A stretch of DNA of 64,000 nucleotides from Nitrosomonas sp. Is35 (GCF_033063295.1 NZ_JAWJZH010000001.1:1426001-1490000), one strand, 5' to 3'. Counted from the stretch's first letter, positions 1 to 10,930 are shown. A program made the numbers and translations. The notes: a model not told the origin generated them from the sequence alone.

Positions 1-1064
1 TGATGCAAAGAATGCGGGAAGAAAAAGATTTTTCTCTGATTGATCCTGTTTTTTTCACGACTTCACAAAGAGGCGGCACAGGTCCTGAAATTGGCAAGGA
101 AACGCCGCCATTGAAAGATGCTTTCGATCTTGATCAACTGAGTGCAATGGATATCATCATTTCCTGCCAAGGTGGAGATTACACCAATCAGGTTTTCAAA
201 CAATTACGCCAATCCGGCTGGCAAGGCTATTGGATCGATGCCGCTTCCGCATTACGCATGGAAAAAGATGCCGTGATCATCCTGGATCCGGTCAATAAAC
301 CGGTCATTGAACAAGCGCTGCATGACGGCGTGAAAAACTATATCGGTGGTAATTGCACGGTCAGCTTGATGCTCATGGCGGTTGGCGGCCTGTTTGAAAA
401 AGGCATGGTGGAATGGATGAGCGCCATGACGTATCAGGCGGCATCGGGCGCCGGCGCTAAAAATATGCGCGAATTGCTGCAACAAATGGGTGAAGCACAT
501 CGCGTAGCCAAGGATTTATTGAACGATCCCGCTTCCAGCATTCTGGAAATTGATCGCGAAGTCGCCGGCACATTGCGCGATAAAAAATTCCCCACGGAAA
601 ATTTTGGTGTGCCGCTGGCGGGCAGTCTGATTCCTTGGATCGATAAAGAAGTGGCCAATGGGCAAAGCCGGGAAGAATGGAAAGGACAGGCGGAAACTAA
701 CAAGATTCTCGGAAGCAGCGACCAGCAAATACCTGTCGATGGCATCTGCGTGCGCGTCGGTGCCATGCGCTGCCATAGTCAGGCGCTCACCATCAAACTA
801 AAACAAGATGTGCCCTTGGATGAAATCGAGGAAATTATCGCTCAATCCAATGATTGGGTGCAGGTTGTTCCTAACGAAAGAGAAGCAACCACGTCCAGAT
901 TAACGCCGACTGCCGTAACAGGCTCCTTATCGATACCAGTGGGGCGGTTACGTAAGTTAGCGATGGGTAAAGAATATTTATCCGTTTTCACCGTCGGCGA
1001 TCAATTATTATGGGGCGCGGCGGAACCGCTGCGAAGAATGCTGCGCATACTGATTCAGCATTGA
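1..1064 (+). CDS. asd: Aspartate-semialdehyde dehydrogenase, 5' end cut by window edge
   Basis: This enzyme reduces aspartyl phosphate to aspartate semialdehyde, the branch point to lysine/diaminopimelate, threonine and methionine. The reading frame is open from the first base and the first complete codon is at base 3. The protein aligns throughout with the long gammaproteobacterial-type Asd. The catalytic cysteine sits in [10 protein letters not shown], about 118 residues into the visible part; the E. coli equivalent is Cys135, so roughly 17 residues including the N-terminal nucleotide-binding glycine loop lie outside the window. Other family motifs are [16 protein letters not shown], the [15 protein letters not shown] block and the C-terminal [14 protein letters not shown]. 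It precedes fimV on the same strand, as is usual in betaproteobacteria. Confidence 0.96.
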   Translation, partial: MQRMREEKDFSLIDPVFFTTSQRGGTGPEIGKETPPLKDAFDLDQLSAMDIIISCQGGDYTNQVFKQLRQSGWQGYWIDAASALRMEKDAVIILDPVNKPVIEQALHDGVKNYIGGNCTVSLMLMAVGGLFEKGMVEWMSAMTYQAASGAGAKNMRELLQQMGEAHRVAKDLLNDPASSILEIDREVAGTLRDKKFPTENFGVPLAGSLIPWIDKEVANGQSREEWKGQAETNKILGSSDQQIPVDGICVRVGAMRCHSQALTIKLKQDVPLDEIEEIIAQSNDWVQVVPNEREATTSRLTPTAVTGSLSIPVGRLRKLAMGKEYLSVFTVGDQLLWGAAEPLRRMLRILIQH

Positions 1065-1222
1065 AATTCTCATTTCTTCACACTTTAGGTACATTTTAAC
1101 AATTATAGGTCTGTTTTATATGAATTAGCCTGTAATTTGAGGCATAATCTTAGCTTACATGATTGCGTCACAATGTTAGCCTTTCGATATCTTTTTTCAA
1201 AAAAACTAGAGAGGGTACTTCG

Positions 1223-3730
1223 GTGTATAAAACATCTTTCAGAGTAAGCTTGCTTGTAATCGTTTTGATGTTGCCATGGGCTGTTGTTCAAGCCGCAGGA
1301 CTTGGTAAGCTGACACTCAATTCCGCTTTGGGACAACCGCTTGCCGCTGAAATCGAGATTGTCACTACCAGCAGCGATGATGTGGCATCTCTAAAAGCCA
1401 GTGTCGCCACTCGGGAGGCGTTTGCACAAGCCGGTATCAACTATGAGTCAGTGCTATCGGCTGTTAAAGCTTCGGTAGAATTACGGTCGAACGGCAATCC
1501 CTATATCAAGCTGACCTCTCCGCAAGCTGTCAACGATCCCTTTTTGATGATATTGATGGAGCTAAGCTGGTCTTCAGGACGGATATTACGTGAGTATACG
1601 GTTCTGCTTGATCCGGTTGAGACCAATACGCAGAATCTTGCGGCAGCCAGCACCAGTTCTACTCCGGCGATAGTGACAACACGCCTGGATGAGGAAAGAA
1701 CATCCAATGCTGAAAAAGATAACCAAGCTGCAAATTCATCACCCAAGCGGAAAAATAATGCTACAGCGCAAACGAAAAAATCCTACGGACCGGTAAAACG
1801 CGGGGATACCTTATCATCCATAGCGCGTCAGGTGTTACCAGCCGGTGTCGATCTGAATCAAATGCTGGTGGCGCTCTATCATGCAAACCGGGATGCCTTT
1901 ATTGCAGACAACATGAATCTGCTCAAGGCTGGTGCAGTGCTGAAAATACCCGAGAAGAATGAAGTTGCATCGATTGATACAACAACCGCAAAAGCAGAAA
2001 TTAAAATGCAGACTGCGGATTGGCGCAGTTATCGAGGAAAACTGGCGGATATCAGCCGAGAATCGACGGCATCCCGTACGATCAGCCAATCGGATCAAGG
2101 TCAGATTACAACCACTCTCGATAAGAAATCCGCTGCAACACCAAGCGTATCCAAAGAGGTTCTGAAACTATCCAGCGGTGCTCAATTGCCGGATAAGGAC
2201 GGTAAGACTCCTGACGCAAATCTTGTCGATCGTCTACGTATGATGGAGGAAGATGCCATCGCACGAAACCTGGCCTTGAAGGAAGCGAATGAACGTGTCG
2301 CGATGCTGGAAAAAAGCATTGATAATCTTAAGCAACTGTTAGAGCTGAAGGATTCCGTTCTGGCTCAGGCTCAACTCAAAGCGGAACCGGCTCCCAAAAC
2401 TACTGTTAAACCGGAAGTCCAGACTGCGCCTGCAGTAGACGCAGCAGCTGAAAAAGGTCCGAAGCTGCAACCTGAATCCGCAGTAGTACAAGAGATTCCG
2501 GCCGTTCAACCGGTGCCAGAAGCAGCAAAGACTGCGCCATTGACTCCATTACCCTTGCCGCCAGAAGACGCTGAGGGGCAGTCCTGGGTCGATCTGTTAT
2601 TCAATTACATCGAATATATTGCTGCTGCATCGGTGCTGGGGTTGTCGCTGATTCTGCTGATTATTAAGAGACGCCGCAACCAATTGGAAGAAGTCAGTGA
2701 CGAGGAGGAAGACAAGAAAGAGAATTTCTCCTCCGCCATGCGATCGCGTATGGCAACAATGACTGCCGCTCAGGCAGCAACGGATGCAGCAGCAGATGTG
2801 CCTGCCGCAGAGCGTGAAGAAGATGATTTAACGTATCAGAATATTAATGCTGCTTCCGAGGATGAAGAATTCGATAAGGATGCTCAGTATTACGAAGACA
2901 ATGTCGCGCAATATGATACTGTTTCAGAATCACAAGTTGACGATGAACAATCCGCCAATGAGTTGCAGCAGCATGAGCAGCCCATTGATGAAAATGGGCA
3001 GGATAATTTTGCGGAAGAGTATGGTCAAGCCGCTGACTCCGCTCAGGATTCGACCAGTCCGGTCAATCAGATTGATTTCGATTTAAGTGATGAGGCTGTT
3101 GATGCTAAGCATCAAGTGGCTGCAAATCAATCATTGATTGGCGATGAAGCTGGATTATCGAACGCTGCAGAAGACTTGAAAACGCCTGAGAGCGCTTCAG
3201 ATTATGCATTGGAAATTAATTTTGACGATTCGGAAAAATCTCTCGATACTCTCAATTTAAATGACAATGCTTCAGACGATGAAAAATTGGATTTTGATTT
3301 AGGCGATGCGGATATTGATTTTACTGAGGATAAAACAGTGAATGAAATCGAAGTGCCTGCACTCGATGACGAATCAATAGCGATTGACAGCAGTGAGAAA
3401 TTCTCTGGATTAGATGAACCCTTGGAATTTGAGTCATCGCTGGATGTTGCGCATGAAGCCATTGAGCCGGAATTGGAATCTAACATGCCCGACTTAGCTG
3501 GTATAGATTTGAATCTTGAAGATTCCGTCCAAGAGAGCGAAAAAGATGAGAATCCTGACTCGGGTGAAAAGAGCGAGCAATGGCAGGAAGTGGAAACCAA
3601 GCTCGATTTGGCAAAAGCTTATCAAGAAATGGACGATAAGGAAGGCGCCAAAGAAATGCTGGAGGAAGTCATCCGTGATGGCGACGAGAAGCAGAAAAAA
3701 GCCGCAAAGAAAATGCTGAAAAGCTTGTAA
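1223..3730 (+). CDS. fimV: FimV/HubP-family pole-organising inner-membrane protein
   Basis: FimV-family proteins are peptidoglycan-binding inner-membrane proteins that organise the cell pole, type IV pili and twitching. I chose the GTG at 1223 because GAGAGGG lies 7 bases upstream and a signal peptide (residues 1 to about 24, ending VVQA) follows directly; the frame is open further upstream but without a better start. The order is the FimV N-terminal domain (GLGKLTLNSALGQPL), a LysM domain at about 188-245 (VKRGDTLSSIA), a coiled coil at about 335-390, one membrane segment at about 458-484 followed by KRRR, a long very acidic cytoplasmic stretch, and the conserved C-terminal TPR-like FimV domain at about 788-835 (KLDLAKAYQEMDDKEGA). 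At 835 residues it is in the normal family range. Confidence 0.93.
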   Translation: MYKTSFRVSLLVIVLMLPWAVVQAAGLGKLTLNSALGQPLAAEIEIVTTSSDDVASLKASVATREAFAQAGINYESVLSAVKASVELRSNGNPYIKLTSPQAVNDPFLMILMELSWSSGRILREYTVLLDPVETNTQNLAAASTSSTPAIVTTRLDEERTSNAEKDNQAANSSPKRKNNATAQTKKSYGPVKRGDTLSSIARQVLPAGVDLNQMLVALYHANRDAFIADNMNLLKAGAVLKIPEKNEVASIDTTTAKAEIKMQTADWRSYRGKLADISRESTASRTISQSDQGQITTTLDKKSAATPSVSKEVLKLSSGAQLPDKDGKTPDANLVDRLRMMEEDAIARNLALKEANERVAMLEKSIDNLKQLLELKDSVLAQAQLKAEPAPKTTVKPEVQTAPAVDAAAEKGPKLQPESAVVQEIPAVQPVPEAAKTAPLTPLPLPPEDAEGQSWVDLLFNYIEYIAAASVLGLSLILLIIKRRRNQLEEVSDEEEDKKENFSSAMRSRMATMTAAQAATDAAADVPAAEREEDDLTYQNINAASEDEEFDKDAQYYEDNVAQYDTVSESQVDDEQSANELQQHEQPIDENGQDNFAEEYGQAADSAQDSTSPVNQIDFDLSDEAVDAKHQVAANQSLIGDEAGLSNAAEDLKTPESASDYALEINFDDSEKSLDTLNLNDNASDDEKLDFDLGDADIDFTEDKTVNEIEVPALDDESIAIDSSEKFSGLDEPLEFESSLDVAHEAIEPELESNMPDLAGIDLNLEDSVQESEKDENPDSGEKSEQWQEVETKLDLAKAYQEMDDKEGAKEMLEEVIRDGDEKQKKAAKKMLKSL

Positions 3731-3785
3731 AAATTGCTTCTTAATGCACCTTGCACCCAATCAATCAGTATGGCAATTCTAGTTT

Positions 3786-4583
3786 GTGCGGATAGCGCTG
3801 GTTTTAGAGTATGACGGCAGCCGTTATTGCGGATGGCAAAGTCAACCGCAAGGCTGCTCGATTCAGGATACGCTTGAGATAACCCTATCCAAGATCGCAC
3901 AGGAAAAAATTCGTATCATCACTGCGGGCCGTACCGATACCGGCGTGCATGCGCTTTATCAAGTGGTGCACTTTGATACATCAGCGCAGCGCCCGGTCAG
4001 TGCATGGGTACGCGGTGTCAATGCGCTCTTGCCCAACGATATTGCCATTCTATGGGCAGCAGAAGTATCTGGCGAGTTCCACGCAAGATATAGCGCTGTA
4101 GAGCGGCGCTATATCTATTTGTTATTAAATCAACCGGTTCGTCCCGGCCTCAATAACAATAAGGTGGGATGGTATCATCATCCGCTGCAATTGGAGCAAA
4201 TGCAAAGCGCGGGCGCTATTCTGGTGGGTGAGCATGATTTCTCCGCATTCCGGGCGGCGGAGTGCCAAGCGAAATCCCCGGTACGGACAATCACTCGGCT
4301 AACTGTTTCCCGCCAAGGGGATTTATTTGTTTTTGAACTATGTGCGAATGCATTTTTGCATCATATGGTGAGAAATATTATCGGTTGCCTTGTTTATATC
4401 GGGAAAGGCAAGTATTCTGTTGATTGGATGCGTACGTTGCTGGACAGCCGTAACCGGACATATGCGGCGCCGACATTTTCTCCTGCAGGATTGTATCTGA
4501 CCGGTGTGAAATACGACGCTGACTGGGGTATGCCGGAGTTTTCCCAGCTCCCGGTCATTCCGGGGTTATCGATACATAATTAA
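3786..4583 (+). CDS. truA: tRNA pseudouridine(38-40) synthase TruA
   Basis: TruA isomerises uridines 38 to 40 in the anticodon stem-loop of many tRNAs. The protein is 265 residues, the usual length, and starts with a GTG codon giving MRIALVLEYDG, the normal N-terminus. The catalytic aspartate is Asp51 in AGRTDTGVHA. The C-terminal half has the conserved FLHHMVRNIIG segment. It sits between fimV and trpF, the common betaproteobacterial order fimV-truA-trpF. Confidence 0.96.
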   Translation: MRIALVLEYDGSRYCGWQSQPQGCSIQDTLEITLSKIAQEKIRIITAGRTDTGVHALYQVVHFDTSAQRPVSAWVRGVNALLPNDIAILWAAEVSGEFHARYSAVERRYIYLLLNQPVRPGLNNNKVGWYHHPLQLEQMQSAGAILVGEHDFSAFRAAECQAKSPVRTITRLTVSRQGDLFVFELCANAFLHHMVRNIIGCLVYIGKGKYSVDWMRTLLDSRNRTYAAPTFSPAGLYLTGVKYDADWGMPEFSQLPVIPGLSIHN

Positions 4584-4610
4584 GTGACACACAAGACAAT
4601 ATAGATTTCC

Positions 4611-5228
4611 ATGTCAGTGCGCGTAAAAGTATGCGGAATCACCCGTAGTGAAGACGCAATTGCAGCAGTTCAGTGTGGTGTTGATGCCATCGGTTTTGTT
4701 TTCTGGCCACACAGCGCGCGTTATATTGATCCCGAATTCGCGCAGCGGATTGCCGAAGTGATTCCCCCTTTCATCTGCACGGTCGGTGTCTATGTCAATC
4801 CGGATGCGGCATGGGTCGTAGAAACCGCTCGAGCTGCCAAACTCAATCTACTGCAATTTCATGGTGATGAATCGCCGGAATTCTGCAATCAGTTTCCTCA
4901 GCCTTATATTAAAGCGATTCGAGTCAAACCGGACACAGATTTGCTACAATATGCCCAACGTTACGGGGCAGCAAAAGGATTATTACTCGATACTTATGCT
5001 GCGGATATGCCCGGAGGTACTGGACACGCTTTTGATTGGCAACTCATTCCACAGCAATTGTCTCTACCGCTCATTCTTTCCGGTGGCTTAAATCCAGATA
5101 ATGTGGCAAGAGCGATCAAACAAACCCAACCCTGGGCGGTTGATGTCTCAAGTGGTGTGGAAGCCTCAAAGGGTATCAAGGACAAGAAGAAAATTATTGC
5201 TTTCATGCAAGGAGTTAAACAATTGTGA
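4611..5228 (+). CDS. trpF: Phosphoribosylanthranilate isomerase
   Basis: TrpF catalyses the third step of tryptophan synthesis, the Amadori rearrangement of N-(5-phosphoribosyl)anthranilate. It is a single-domain TIM barrel of 205 residues. The N-terminal [11 protein letters not shown] carries the catalytic cysteine, and the C-terminal [10 protein letters not shown] and VDVSSGVE motifs bind the phosphate. The stop overlaps the trpB start in a GTGA arrangement, so translation of the two genes is probably coupled. The lack of trpC and trpD next to it is normal for betaproteobacteria. Confidence 0.96.
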   Translation: MSVRVKVCGITRSEDAIAAVQCGVDAIGFVFWPHSARYIDPEFAQRIAEVIPPFICTVGVYVNPDAAWVVETARAAKLNLLQFHGDESPEFCNQFPQPYIKAIRVKPDTDLLQYAQRYGAAKGLLLDTYAADMPGGTGHAFDWQLIPQQLSLPLILSGGLNPDNVARAIKQTQPWAVDVSSGVEASKGIKDKKKIIAFMQGVKQL

Positions 5229-6424
5229 GTGCTTATGATCTGCCGAATAAAGAAGGCCATTTTGGTCCCTATGGCGGCATATTTGTCGCTGAAACGTTAA
5301 TTTCAGCTTTGGAAGATTTGCGCAAGCAATATGAATTTTATCGCGACGATCCCGAGTTTAAAGCAGAATTTGCTTATGAATTAAAACATTATGTCGGGCG
5401 TCCTAGTCCTATTTATCACGCCAAAAGATGGTCGGAGCATTTAGGGGGTGCGCAGATTCTATTAAAACGGGAAGATTTAAACCATACCGGCGCGCACAAA
5501 ATCAACAATACCATAGGACAAGCTTTACTGGCTAAGCGCATGGGGAAAAAGCGCATCATCGCGGAAACCGGCGCGGGCCAGCATGGCGTGGCAAGTGCTA
5601 CAGTAGCGGCGCGTTATGGCATGGAATGCGTGGTTTACATGGGATCCGAGGATGTGAAACGGCAGGCCACCAATGTGTATCGCATGAAATTGCTCGGTGC
5701 CACCGTAGTACCGGTCGAATCCGGGTCACGAACTTTAAAAGATGCGTTGAATGAAGCGATGCGCGATTGGGTCACCAATGTTGAAAATACTTTCTATATC
5801 ATCGGCACTGTGGCAGGGCCGCACCCGTATCCGATGATGGTCAGGGATTTTCAAGCGGTGATTGGAGATGAAGCCAAAGTGCAGATGCTGGAAGATTATA
5901 ACCGGCAGCCGGATGCGTTGATTGCATGTGTCGGTGGCGGATCGAATGCAATCGGCTTATTCTACCCCTATATCGATGATGCCAATGTCCGTTTGATCGG
6001 TGTGGAAGCAGCGGGAAAAGGCATTGATACAAACCAGCACGCAGCGACTTTATCCACGGGTAAACCCGGTGTATTGCATGGGAACCGCACTTATCTGATC
6101 CAAGACGAAAATGGCCAGATTATTGAGACCCATTCCATTTCTGCCGGTCTTGATTATCCCGGCGTGGGACCGGAGCATGCCTGGCTCAAGGATTGCGGCC
6201 GTGCTGAATATGTCGCGATCACTGATGATGAAGCATTGGAAGCATTTCATACACTGTGCCGGTATGAAGGTATTATGCCGGCATTGGAGTCAAGCCATGC
6301 GCTGGCTTACGCTGCCAAATATGCGCCTACTTTACCCAAGGACAAACTGCTGCTGGTGAATTTATCCGGACGAGGTGACAAGGATATGGCAACGGTTGCG
6401 CAAATGTCCGGTTTAACGCTGTAA
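5225..6424 (+). CDS. trpB: Tryptophan synthase beta subunit
   Basis: TrpB condenses indole with serine to give tryptophan and works as an alpha2-beta2 complex with TrpA. The protein has 399 residues, the usual length, and begins with GTG overlapping the trpF stop by four bases. The PLP lysine is Lys92 in HTGAHKINN, and the phosphate-binding glycine loop is [10 protein letters not shown]. The TrpA partner is encoded 56 bases downstream on the same strand. Confidence 0.97.
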   Translation: MSAYDLPNKEGHFGPYGGIFVAETLISALEDLRKQYEFYRDDPEFKAEFAYELKHYVGRPSPIYHAKRWSEHLGGAQILLKREDLNHTGAHKINNTIGQALLAKRMGKKRIIAETGAGQHGVASATVAARYGMECVVYMGSEDVKRQATNVYRMKLLGATVVPVESGSRTLKDALNEAMRDWVTNVENTFYIIGTVAGPHPYPMMVRDFQAVIGDEAKVQMLEDYNRQPDALIACVGGGSNAIGLFYPYIDDANVRLIGVEAAGKGIDTNQHAATLSTGKPGVLHGNRTYLIQDENGQIIETHSISAGLDYPGVGPEHAWLKDCGRAEYVAITDDEALEAFHTLCRYEGIMPALESSHALAYAAKYAPTLPKDKLLLVNLSGRGDKDMATVAQMSGLTL

Positions 6425-6480
6425 TGAGTGAGTAACAGTATTTTGCAGTTTTCTGAGAAGAATTGAGAGCGGATGAACAC

Positions 6481-7338
6481 ATGAGCTTTATAAAGAGTTT
6501 AATGAATATTTTCAGCGATCAGAATGACGCTAAAAAAATAAATCGTATTGCCACGAAATTCGCTGCACTAAAAAATCAAAACCGGAAAGCACTCATTCCA
6601 TTTATTACCGCCGGTGATCCTAATCCGGAAATAACCATTCAATTGATGCATCAGCTGGTTCAATCGGGTGCTGATATCGTTGAGCTGGGGGTGCCTTTTT
6701 CCGACCCTATGGCGGATGGACCAACAATTCAAAGATCATCCGAGCGCGCGTTAAAGCATCACGTCAGTCTGCATGATGTTTTGCATATGGTGGGCGAGTT
6801 CAGAAAAACGGATAGCACGACACCGGTTGTTTTAATGGGATACGCTAATCCGGTTGAAGCCCTGGGTCATGCAGCCTTTGCCGCCAAAGCAAAGGAGTGC
6901 GGCGTCGATGGTGTTTTGATCGTCGATTATCCCCCTGAAGAATCGGCTGAATGGGTGCAATGTCTGGAGCAACAAGAAATCGATGCGATCTTTTTGCTGT
7001 CCCCGACAACACCGCAGGCACGCATTGAGCAAGTGGCGAAAATGGCCAAAGGTTACATTTACTATGTTTCCCTAAAAGGAGTGACCGGCGCATCCCACTT
7101 GGATCTTCAAGATGTGAGCGCGATGCTGGCACAATTACGCCAATATATTGCATTGCCGATCGGCGTCGGATTTGGCATTCGCGATGGCGCAACAGCCAAG
7201 GCAGTCGCCGATCTGGCCGATGCCGTCGTGGTTGGCAGCCGCATCATCGAGGAAATCGAGAAATCTCCGGAAGCCGAATTGCTCGGGAACGTAGGAAATC
7301 TGATCGGCACCTTGCGTAAAGCCATTGATGAGAATTGA
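6481..7338 (+). CDS. trpA: Tryptophan synthase alpha subunit
   Basis: TrpA cleaves indole-3-glycerol phosphate to indole, which is channelled to TrpB. The acid-base pair is visible as Glu68 and Asp79 in VELGVPFSDPMADG, spaced 11 apart as in E. coli (Glu49 and Asp60). I chose the ATG at 6481, which is preceded by GAGCGG. This start gives a protein about 19 residues longer at the N-terminus than most relatives, whose sequence begins at the equivalent of INRIATKF. A start at the internal ATG at 6502 cannot be excluded. Confidence 0.95.
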   Translation: MSFIKSLMNIFSDQNDAKKINRIATKFAALKNQNRKALIPFITAGDPNPEITIQLMHQLVQSGADIVELGVPFSDPMADGPTIQRSSERALKHHVSLHDVLHMVGEFRKTDSTTPVVLMGYANPVEALGHAAFAAKAKECGVDGVLIVDYPPEESAEWVQCLEQQEIDAIFLLSPTTPQARIEQVAKMAKGYIYYVSLKGVTGASHLDLQDVSAMLAQLRQYIALPIGVGFGIRDGATAKAVADLADAVVVGSRIIEEIEKSPEAELLGNVGNLIGTLRKAIDEN

Positions 7339-7372
7339 AACAATGTTTAACACGTTTTAGGAAACGTTACAG

Positions 7373-8242
7373 ATGAGCTGGTTTCAGAACATTATCCCGC
7401 CAAAGATCAAGAGAAAAGAAGCGGGTGAAAAGAAAATAGTGCCGGAAGGCTTGTGGAGTAAGTGCCGCACCTGTGAAGCGGTTTTATACTACACGGACCT
7501 GGTCAAGAATTTGAATGTCTGCCCTAAATGTGATTTTCATAATCGTATTTCGGCAAGGAACCGTCTCGATCAACTGCTGGATCCAGAGGGACGGTATGAA
7601 ATCGGTGCTGAAGTGATTGCCACTGATGCGCTGAAATTCAAAGATAGCAAACGTTATACGGATCGCCTGACGCAAGCGAAAGAAAACACCGACGAGCAAG
7701 ATTCCTTAGTGGTGTTGCAAGGCACCATCAAAACGATGCCAGTTGTTGTTGCGGTATTTGAATTCGGTTTTATGGGTGGTTCGATGGGCTCGGTCGTTGG
7801 CGAACGATTCGTGCGCGGCGTTAAAACCTGCATTGACCATCATTTGCCTTTTATTTGTTTCAGCGCCAGTGGCGGCGCCCGCATGCAAGAAGGTTTATTC
7901 TCCTTGATGCAAATGGCGAAAACAACGGCCGTGCTGACTAAGCTGAGTCATCGTAAATTACCGTTCATATCGGTTCTGACCGATCCGACGATGGGTGGCG
8001 TATCCGCCAGTTTTGCTTTTCTTGGCGATGTAGTGATCGCCGAACCCGGCGCGCTGATTGGTTTTGCCGGTCCGCGTGTCATTGAGCAAACGGTGCGTCA
8101 AACCCTTCCCGATGGCTTCCAGCGCGCTGAATTTTTATTGCAGCATGGTGCGATCGACATGATCGTGGACCGGCGGCAAATGCGTGACAAGATTGTCAAT
8201 CTCTGCACGCAACTGATGCGTATTCCTGCGCCCATTCCTTAA
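7373..8242 (+). CDS. accD: Acetyl-CoA carboxylase carboxyltransferase beta subunit
   Basis: AccD pairs with AccA to transfer the carboxyl group from biotin to acetyl-CoA, the committed step of fatty acid synthesis. The N-terminal zinc ribbon is intact, with cysteines at about 31, 34, 50 and 53 (CRTC and CPKC). The crotonase-fold core contains [12 protein letters not shown] and [11 protein letters not shown]. At 289 residues it has the usual length. The order trpA-accD-folC is conserved in beta- and gammaproteobacteria. Confidence 0.97.
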   Translation: MSWFQNIIPPKIKRKEAGEKKIVPEGLWSKCRTCEAVLYYTDLVKNLNVCPKCDFHNRISARNRLDQLLDPEGRYEIGAEVIATDALKFKDSKRYTDRLTQAKENTDEQDSLVVLQGTIKTMPVVVAVFEFGFMGGSMGSVVGERFVRGVKTCIDHHLPFICFSASGGARMQEGLFSLMQMAKTTAVLTKLSHRKLPFISVLTDPTMGGVSASFAFLGDVVIAEPGALIGFAGPRVIEQTVRQTLPDGFQRAEFLLQHGAIDMIVDRRQMRDKIVNLCTQLMRIPAPIP

Positions 8243-8287
8243 ACACCGTTTGATCATTTCACTTCCTGTTAAATACAGGCACGCCAA

Positions 8288-9577
8288 ATGGAAGCTGATT
8301 CGCTTGCTGATTGGTTAACGTATCTGGAATCGCTTCATCCCAAAACGATTGAAATGGGACTGGCGCGTGTCAACCTGGTTCGATCCAAGCTTGCTTTAAT
8401 ACCACAATTTCCCATTATTATGGTGGGGGGCACAAATGGTAAAGGGTCGGTTTGTGCAATGCTGGAGTCGATATTATGCTGCGCTGGCTACAAGGTGGGA
8501 TGTTATACCTCGCCGCATTTGCTGCGCTATAACGAACGTGTCCGCATCGATAAGAATGAAGTGGATGATAAAAGCCTGTGCGATGCTTTTGCACACATCG
8601 ATGCCGCCAGAAAGGACTGCGATACTTCGTTGACTTTTTTTGAGTTTGGCACATTGGCGGCGGTGCATATATTTATTCAAGCGCGTGTTGATGTGGCGAT
8701 CTTAGAAGTCGGTCTTGGTGGACGCCTGGATGCGGTGAACATATTCGACGCGCATTGTGCAATCGTAACCAGTATCGATCTTGATCACATGGATTATCTG
8801 GGAGATACGCGGGAAAAAATAGGTTTTGAGAAAGCCGCGATTTTTAGAAAAGGCAAACCGGCTATTTGTGCGGAAGCTGATATACCGGATTCCGTTCATC
8901 AGCACATTGAAACTTCCGGTGCCCAATTTTTCCGTTTGAACAAAGAGTTTGGTTACTCAAACAAAGGCATGCAATGGGATTACTGGGGGCCGAAAGGGTG
9001 GCGGCATTCTCTTCCATACCCTGCGCTCCGGGGTGTCAAGCAACTGCAAAATGCCAGTGCTTGCCTGGCCGCATTGGATACCTTGTGTGAATTGTTACCG
9101 GTCAGTATGAAAGACATCCGGCAAGGATTGGGCGAAGCCGTCATACCGGGTAGATTTCAAATGGTTTCCACGCAACCGATGATCATTTTGGATGTCGCAC
9201 ACAATCCCGCTGCGGCCGCTGTTTTAGCGGAAAATTTGACGGCGACGAAGCCATCCGGCCACACCTATGCGGTATTTTCCATGTTGCAAGACAAGGATAT
9301 CCAAGGCGTCATTCGGGCATTAAAAAACGACATCGATTTCTGGTTAGTATCGGCTATACAATCTCCTCGCGCCGCATCGGCCGATTATTTGATCAATGAA
9401 ATTCATAAAGCGGGTATTTCGAGCGATGCGGATGTCATTTACCAGTTTTCCGACAGTGTTGCGGCTTTTGTTTTTGCCTGTGAACAAGCCGGTAAAAATG
9501 ATAGAATTTGCATATTTGGATCGTTCTATACGGTAAGCGGCGTGTTGCAGTATTTGGGCACACAACAGAGCAGGTAA
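8288..9577 (+). CDS. folC: Bifunctional dihydrofolate synthase / folylpolyglutamate synthase
   Basis: FolC adds the first glutamate to dihydropteroate and then extends the polyglutamate tail of folates. It is a Mur-ligase-family ATPase of 429 residues. The P-loop GGTNGKGS is at about 47-54, SPHLLRYNERV follows at the usual distance, and the central EVGLGGRLDAVN and DLDHMDYLG motifs bind Mg-ATP and substrate. The C-terminal domain starts near DVAHNPAA. It lies between accD and the SPOR-domain gene, 16 bases ahead of the latter. Confidence 0.96.
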   Translation: MEADSLADWLTYLESLHPKTIEMGLARVNLVRSKLALIPQFPIIMVGGTNGKGSVCAMLESILCCAGYKVGCYTSPHLLRYNERVRIDKNEVDDKSLCDAFAHIDAARKDCDTSLTFFEFGTLAAVHIFIQARVDVAILEVGLGGRLDAVNIFDAHCAIVTSIDLDHMDYLGDTREKIGFEKAAIFRKGKPAICAEADIPDSVHQHIETSGAQFFRLNKEFGYSNKGMQWDYWGPKGWRHSLPYPALRGVKQLQNASACLAALDTLCELLPVSMKDIRQGLGEAVIPGRFQMVSTQPMIILDVAHNPAAAAVLAENLTATKPSGHTYAVFSMLQDKDIQGVIRALKNDIDFWLVSAIQSPRAASADYLINEIHKAGISSDADVIYQFSDSVAAFVFACEQAGKNDRICIFGSFYTVSGVLQYLGTQQSR

Positions 9578-9593
9578 TAATCGGCTATTTCAA

Positions 9594-10322
9594 ATGAATA
9601 AAAATATCAGTGAAGAAGAATTATTACTCAGGAAACGCGCAAGGCGGCGTCTGGTTGGCGCTATCATACTGGTACTTGCTGCTGTGATTGTACTGCCGGC
9701 TATATTCGATGAGCCAAAAGGCGGAAGTGAAAAACAGGAAATTGCTATCAATTTGCCGACGTCTAAGAGCAACAGAAACGATTTGGCGCTCAAAGAAGAG
9801 TCTGTGAGCAGTGAATATTCCGGCATGGACGATGAGGCGTCGCCTGAGTTACCCGGCAAATCGAAAGCAGGTTCACAACACCATGATGAATTCTCTGGAA
9901 TGTCGAATGACCAGAAACGCATTCCAATCCCAGGTATTAAACCCAAATTTGACCGGCGTCCGGTAGCCGTCGCTCCAGAAGTGAAAAACAACGCAGTAGT
10001 AAATACCGCCGCAACTGCACCTGCCCCTGCGCCTGCGGCAACATCAATAAGTCCATCCGTGGCAGCATCTGTAGCAGTACCGATGGATGTAGCTAAAGCG
10101 TTTGTCGTGCAACTGGGCGCATTTTCCGATCAAACGAAAGCCAAGCAGCAGCAAGCCAATCTATTATCGAGCGGGTTTAAAGCCTACACTGAAACATTGA
10201 AAGTCGATCACAATGAGGTGACGCGTGTACGGATCGGTCCTTTCACGACACGAAGCGCTGCCGAAGCCGAATTAAAGAAACTAAAAAAGATTGGACTGGA
10301 CGGTGTAGTGGCTCCCAAATAA
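9594..10322 (+). CDS. DedD-like SPOR-domain cell-division protein
   Basis: This 242-residue bitopic membrane protein has a short basic cytoplasmic N-terminus (RKRARRR), one membrane segment at about 20-37, a proline/alanine-rich periplasmic linker and a C-terminal SPOR domain at about 167-242 (FVVQLGAFSDQTKAKQQQ to RVRIGPF). SPOR domains bind septal peptidoglycan lacking stem peptides, so a role in division is expected. Its place between folC and cvpA is that of dedD in enterobacteria. The architecture is clear, but exact orthology to E. coli DedD is inferred mainly from position. Confidence 0.9.
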   Translation: MNKNISEEELLLRKRARRRLVGAIILVLAAVIVLPAIFDEPKGGSEKQEIAINLPTSKSNRNDLALKEESVSSEYSGMDDEASPELPGKSKAGSQHHDEFSGMSNDQKRIPIPGIKPKFDRRPVAVAPEVKNNAVVNTAATAPAPAPAATSISPSVAASVAVPMDVAKAFVVQLGAFSDQTKAKQQQANLLSSGFKAYTETLKVDHNEVTRVRIGPFTTRSAAEAELKKLKKIGLDGVVAPK

Positions 10323-10386
10323 GCTGATCATGGAATGGCTTTTATTTTCTGTTATGAATCAACGAAAATGGGACTGATTTTAACTG

Positions 10387-10893
10387 ATGACCGCGTTTGA
10401 TTATGTTGTTTCCGGTATTTTTCTTGTTTCAATACTTTTAAGTATTTTCCGGGGATTTGTCCGGGAAACGCTATCCATTGCCGGTTGGGTAGTTGCTTTT
10501 ATAGTAGCCAGTGCGTACGGATCGTTTTTTGAGCAATTTTTACCGGTTGAAATTGTCGGTGAGACATTGCGCATTTCGATTGCCTTTGTTTTAACGTTTC
10601 TTGCGGTATTGCTGATCACTGCACTGGGGACTATGTTGCTCACTTCATTAATTAAAGGCATCGGACTGGGATTCATCGACCGATTGTTTGGCTCTATTTT
10701 TGGCCTGTTAAGGGCGCTGGCGATTGTTACGTTACTGACTTTAATCGCCGGCTTAACGACAATTCCAAATCAGGTATTTTGGCAGCAAGCAGTTTTGAGT
10801 CGTCCTTTGGAAGCGATTGCACTGCAAGTGTTACCTTGGCTTCCGGCCGATCTGTCAAAGCGCATTAGTTTTGAACGAAAAGAAAATCTTTAA
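10387..10893 (+). CDS. cvpA: CvpA family inner-membrane protein
   Basis: This is a 168-residue protein with four predicted membrane segments (about 5-22, 28-45, 60-85 and 100-122) and the CvpA N-terminal pattern DYVVSGIFLVSILLSIFRG. CvpA is needed for colicin V export in E. coli and affects envelope stress in other species; its molecular activity is not established. It immediately precedes purF, the conserved cvpA-purF arrangement. Confidence 0.94.
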   Translation: MTAFDYVVSGIFLVSILLSIFRGFVRETLSIAGWVVAFIVASAYGSFFEQFLPVEIVGETLRISIAFVLTFLAVLLITALGTMLLTSLIKGIGLGFIDRLFGSIFGLLRALAIVTLLTLIAGLTTIPNQVFWQQAVLSRPLEAIALQVLPWLPADLSKRISFERKENL

Positions 10894-10930
10894 GATGGAC
10901 CAGGGAAAACAAAATTAACGGAGCATTTCT

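Noticed and set aside
3202..3600. Long antisense frame opposite the acidic part of fimV
   Set aside because: It is a serine-rich shadow produced by the Asp/Glu-rich codons of fimV.
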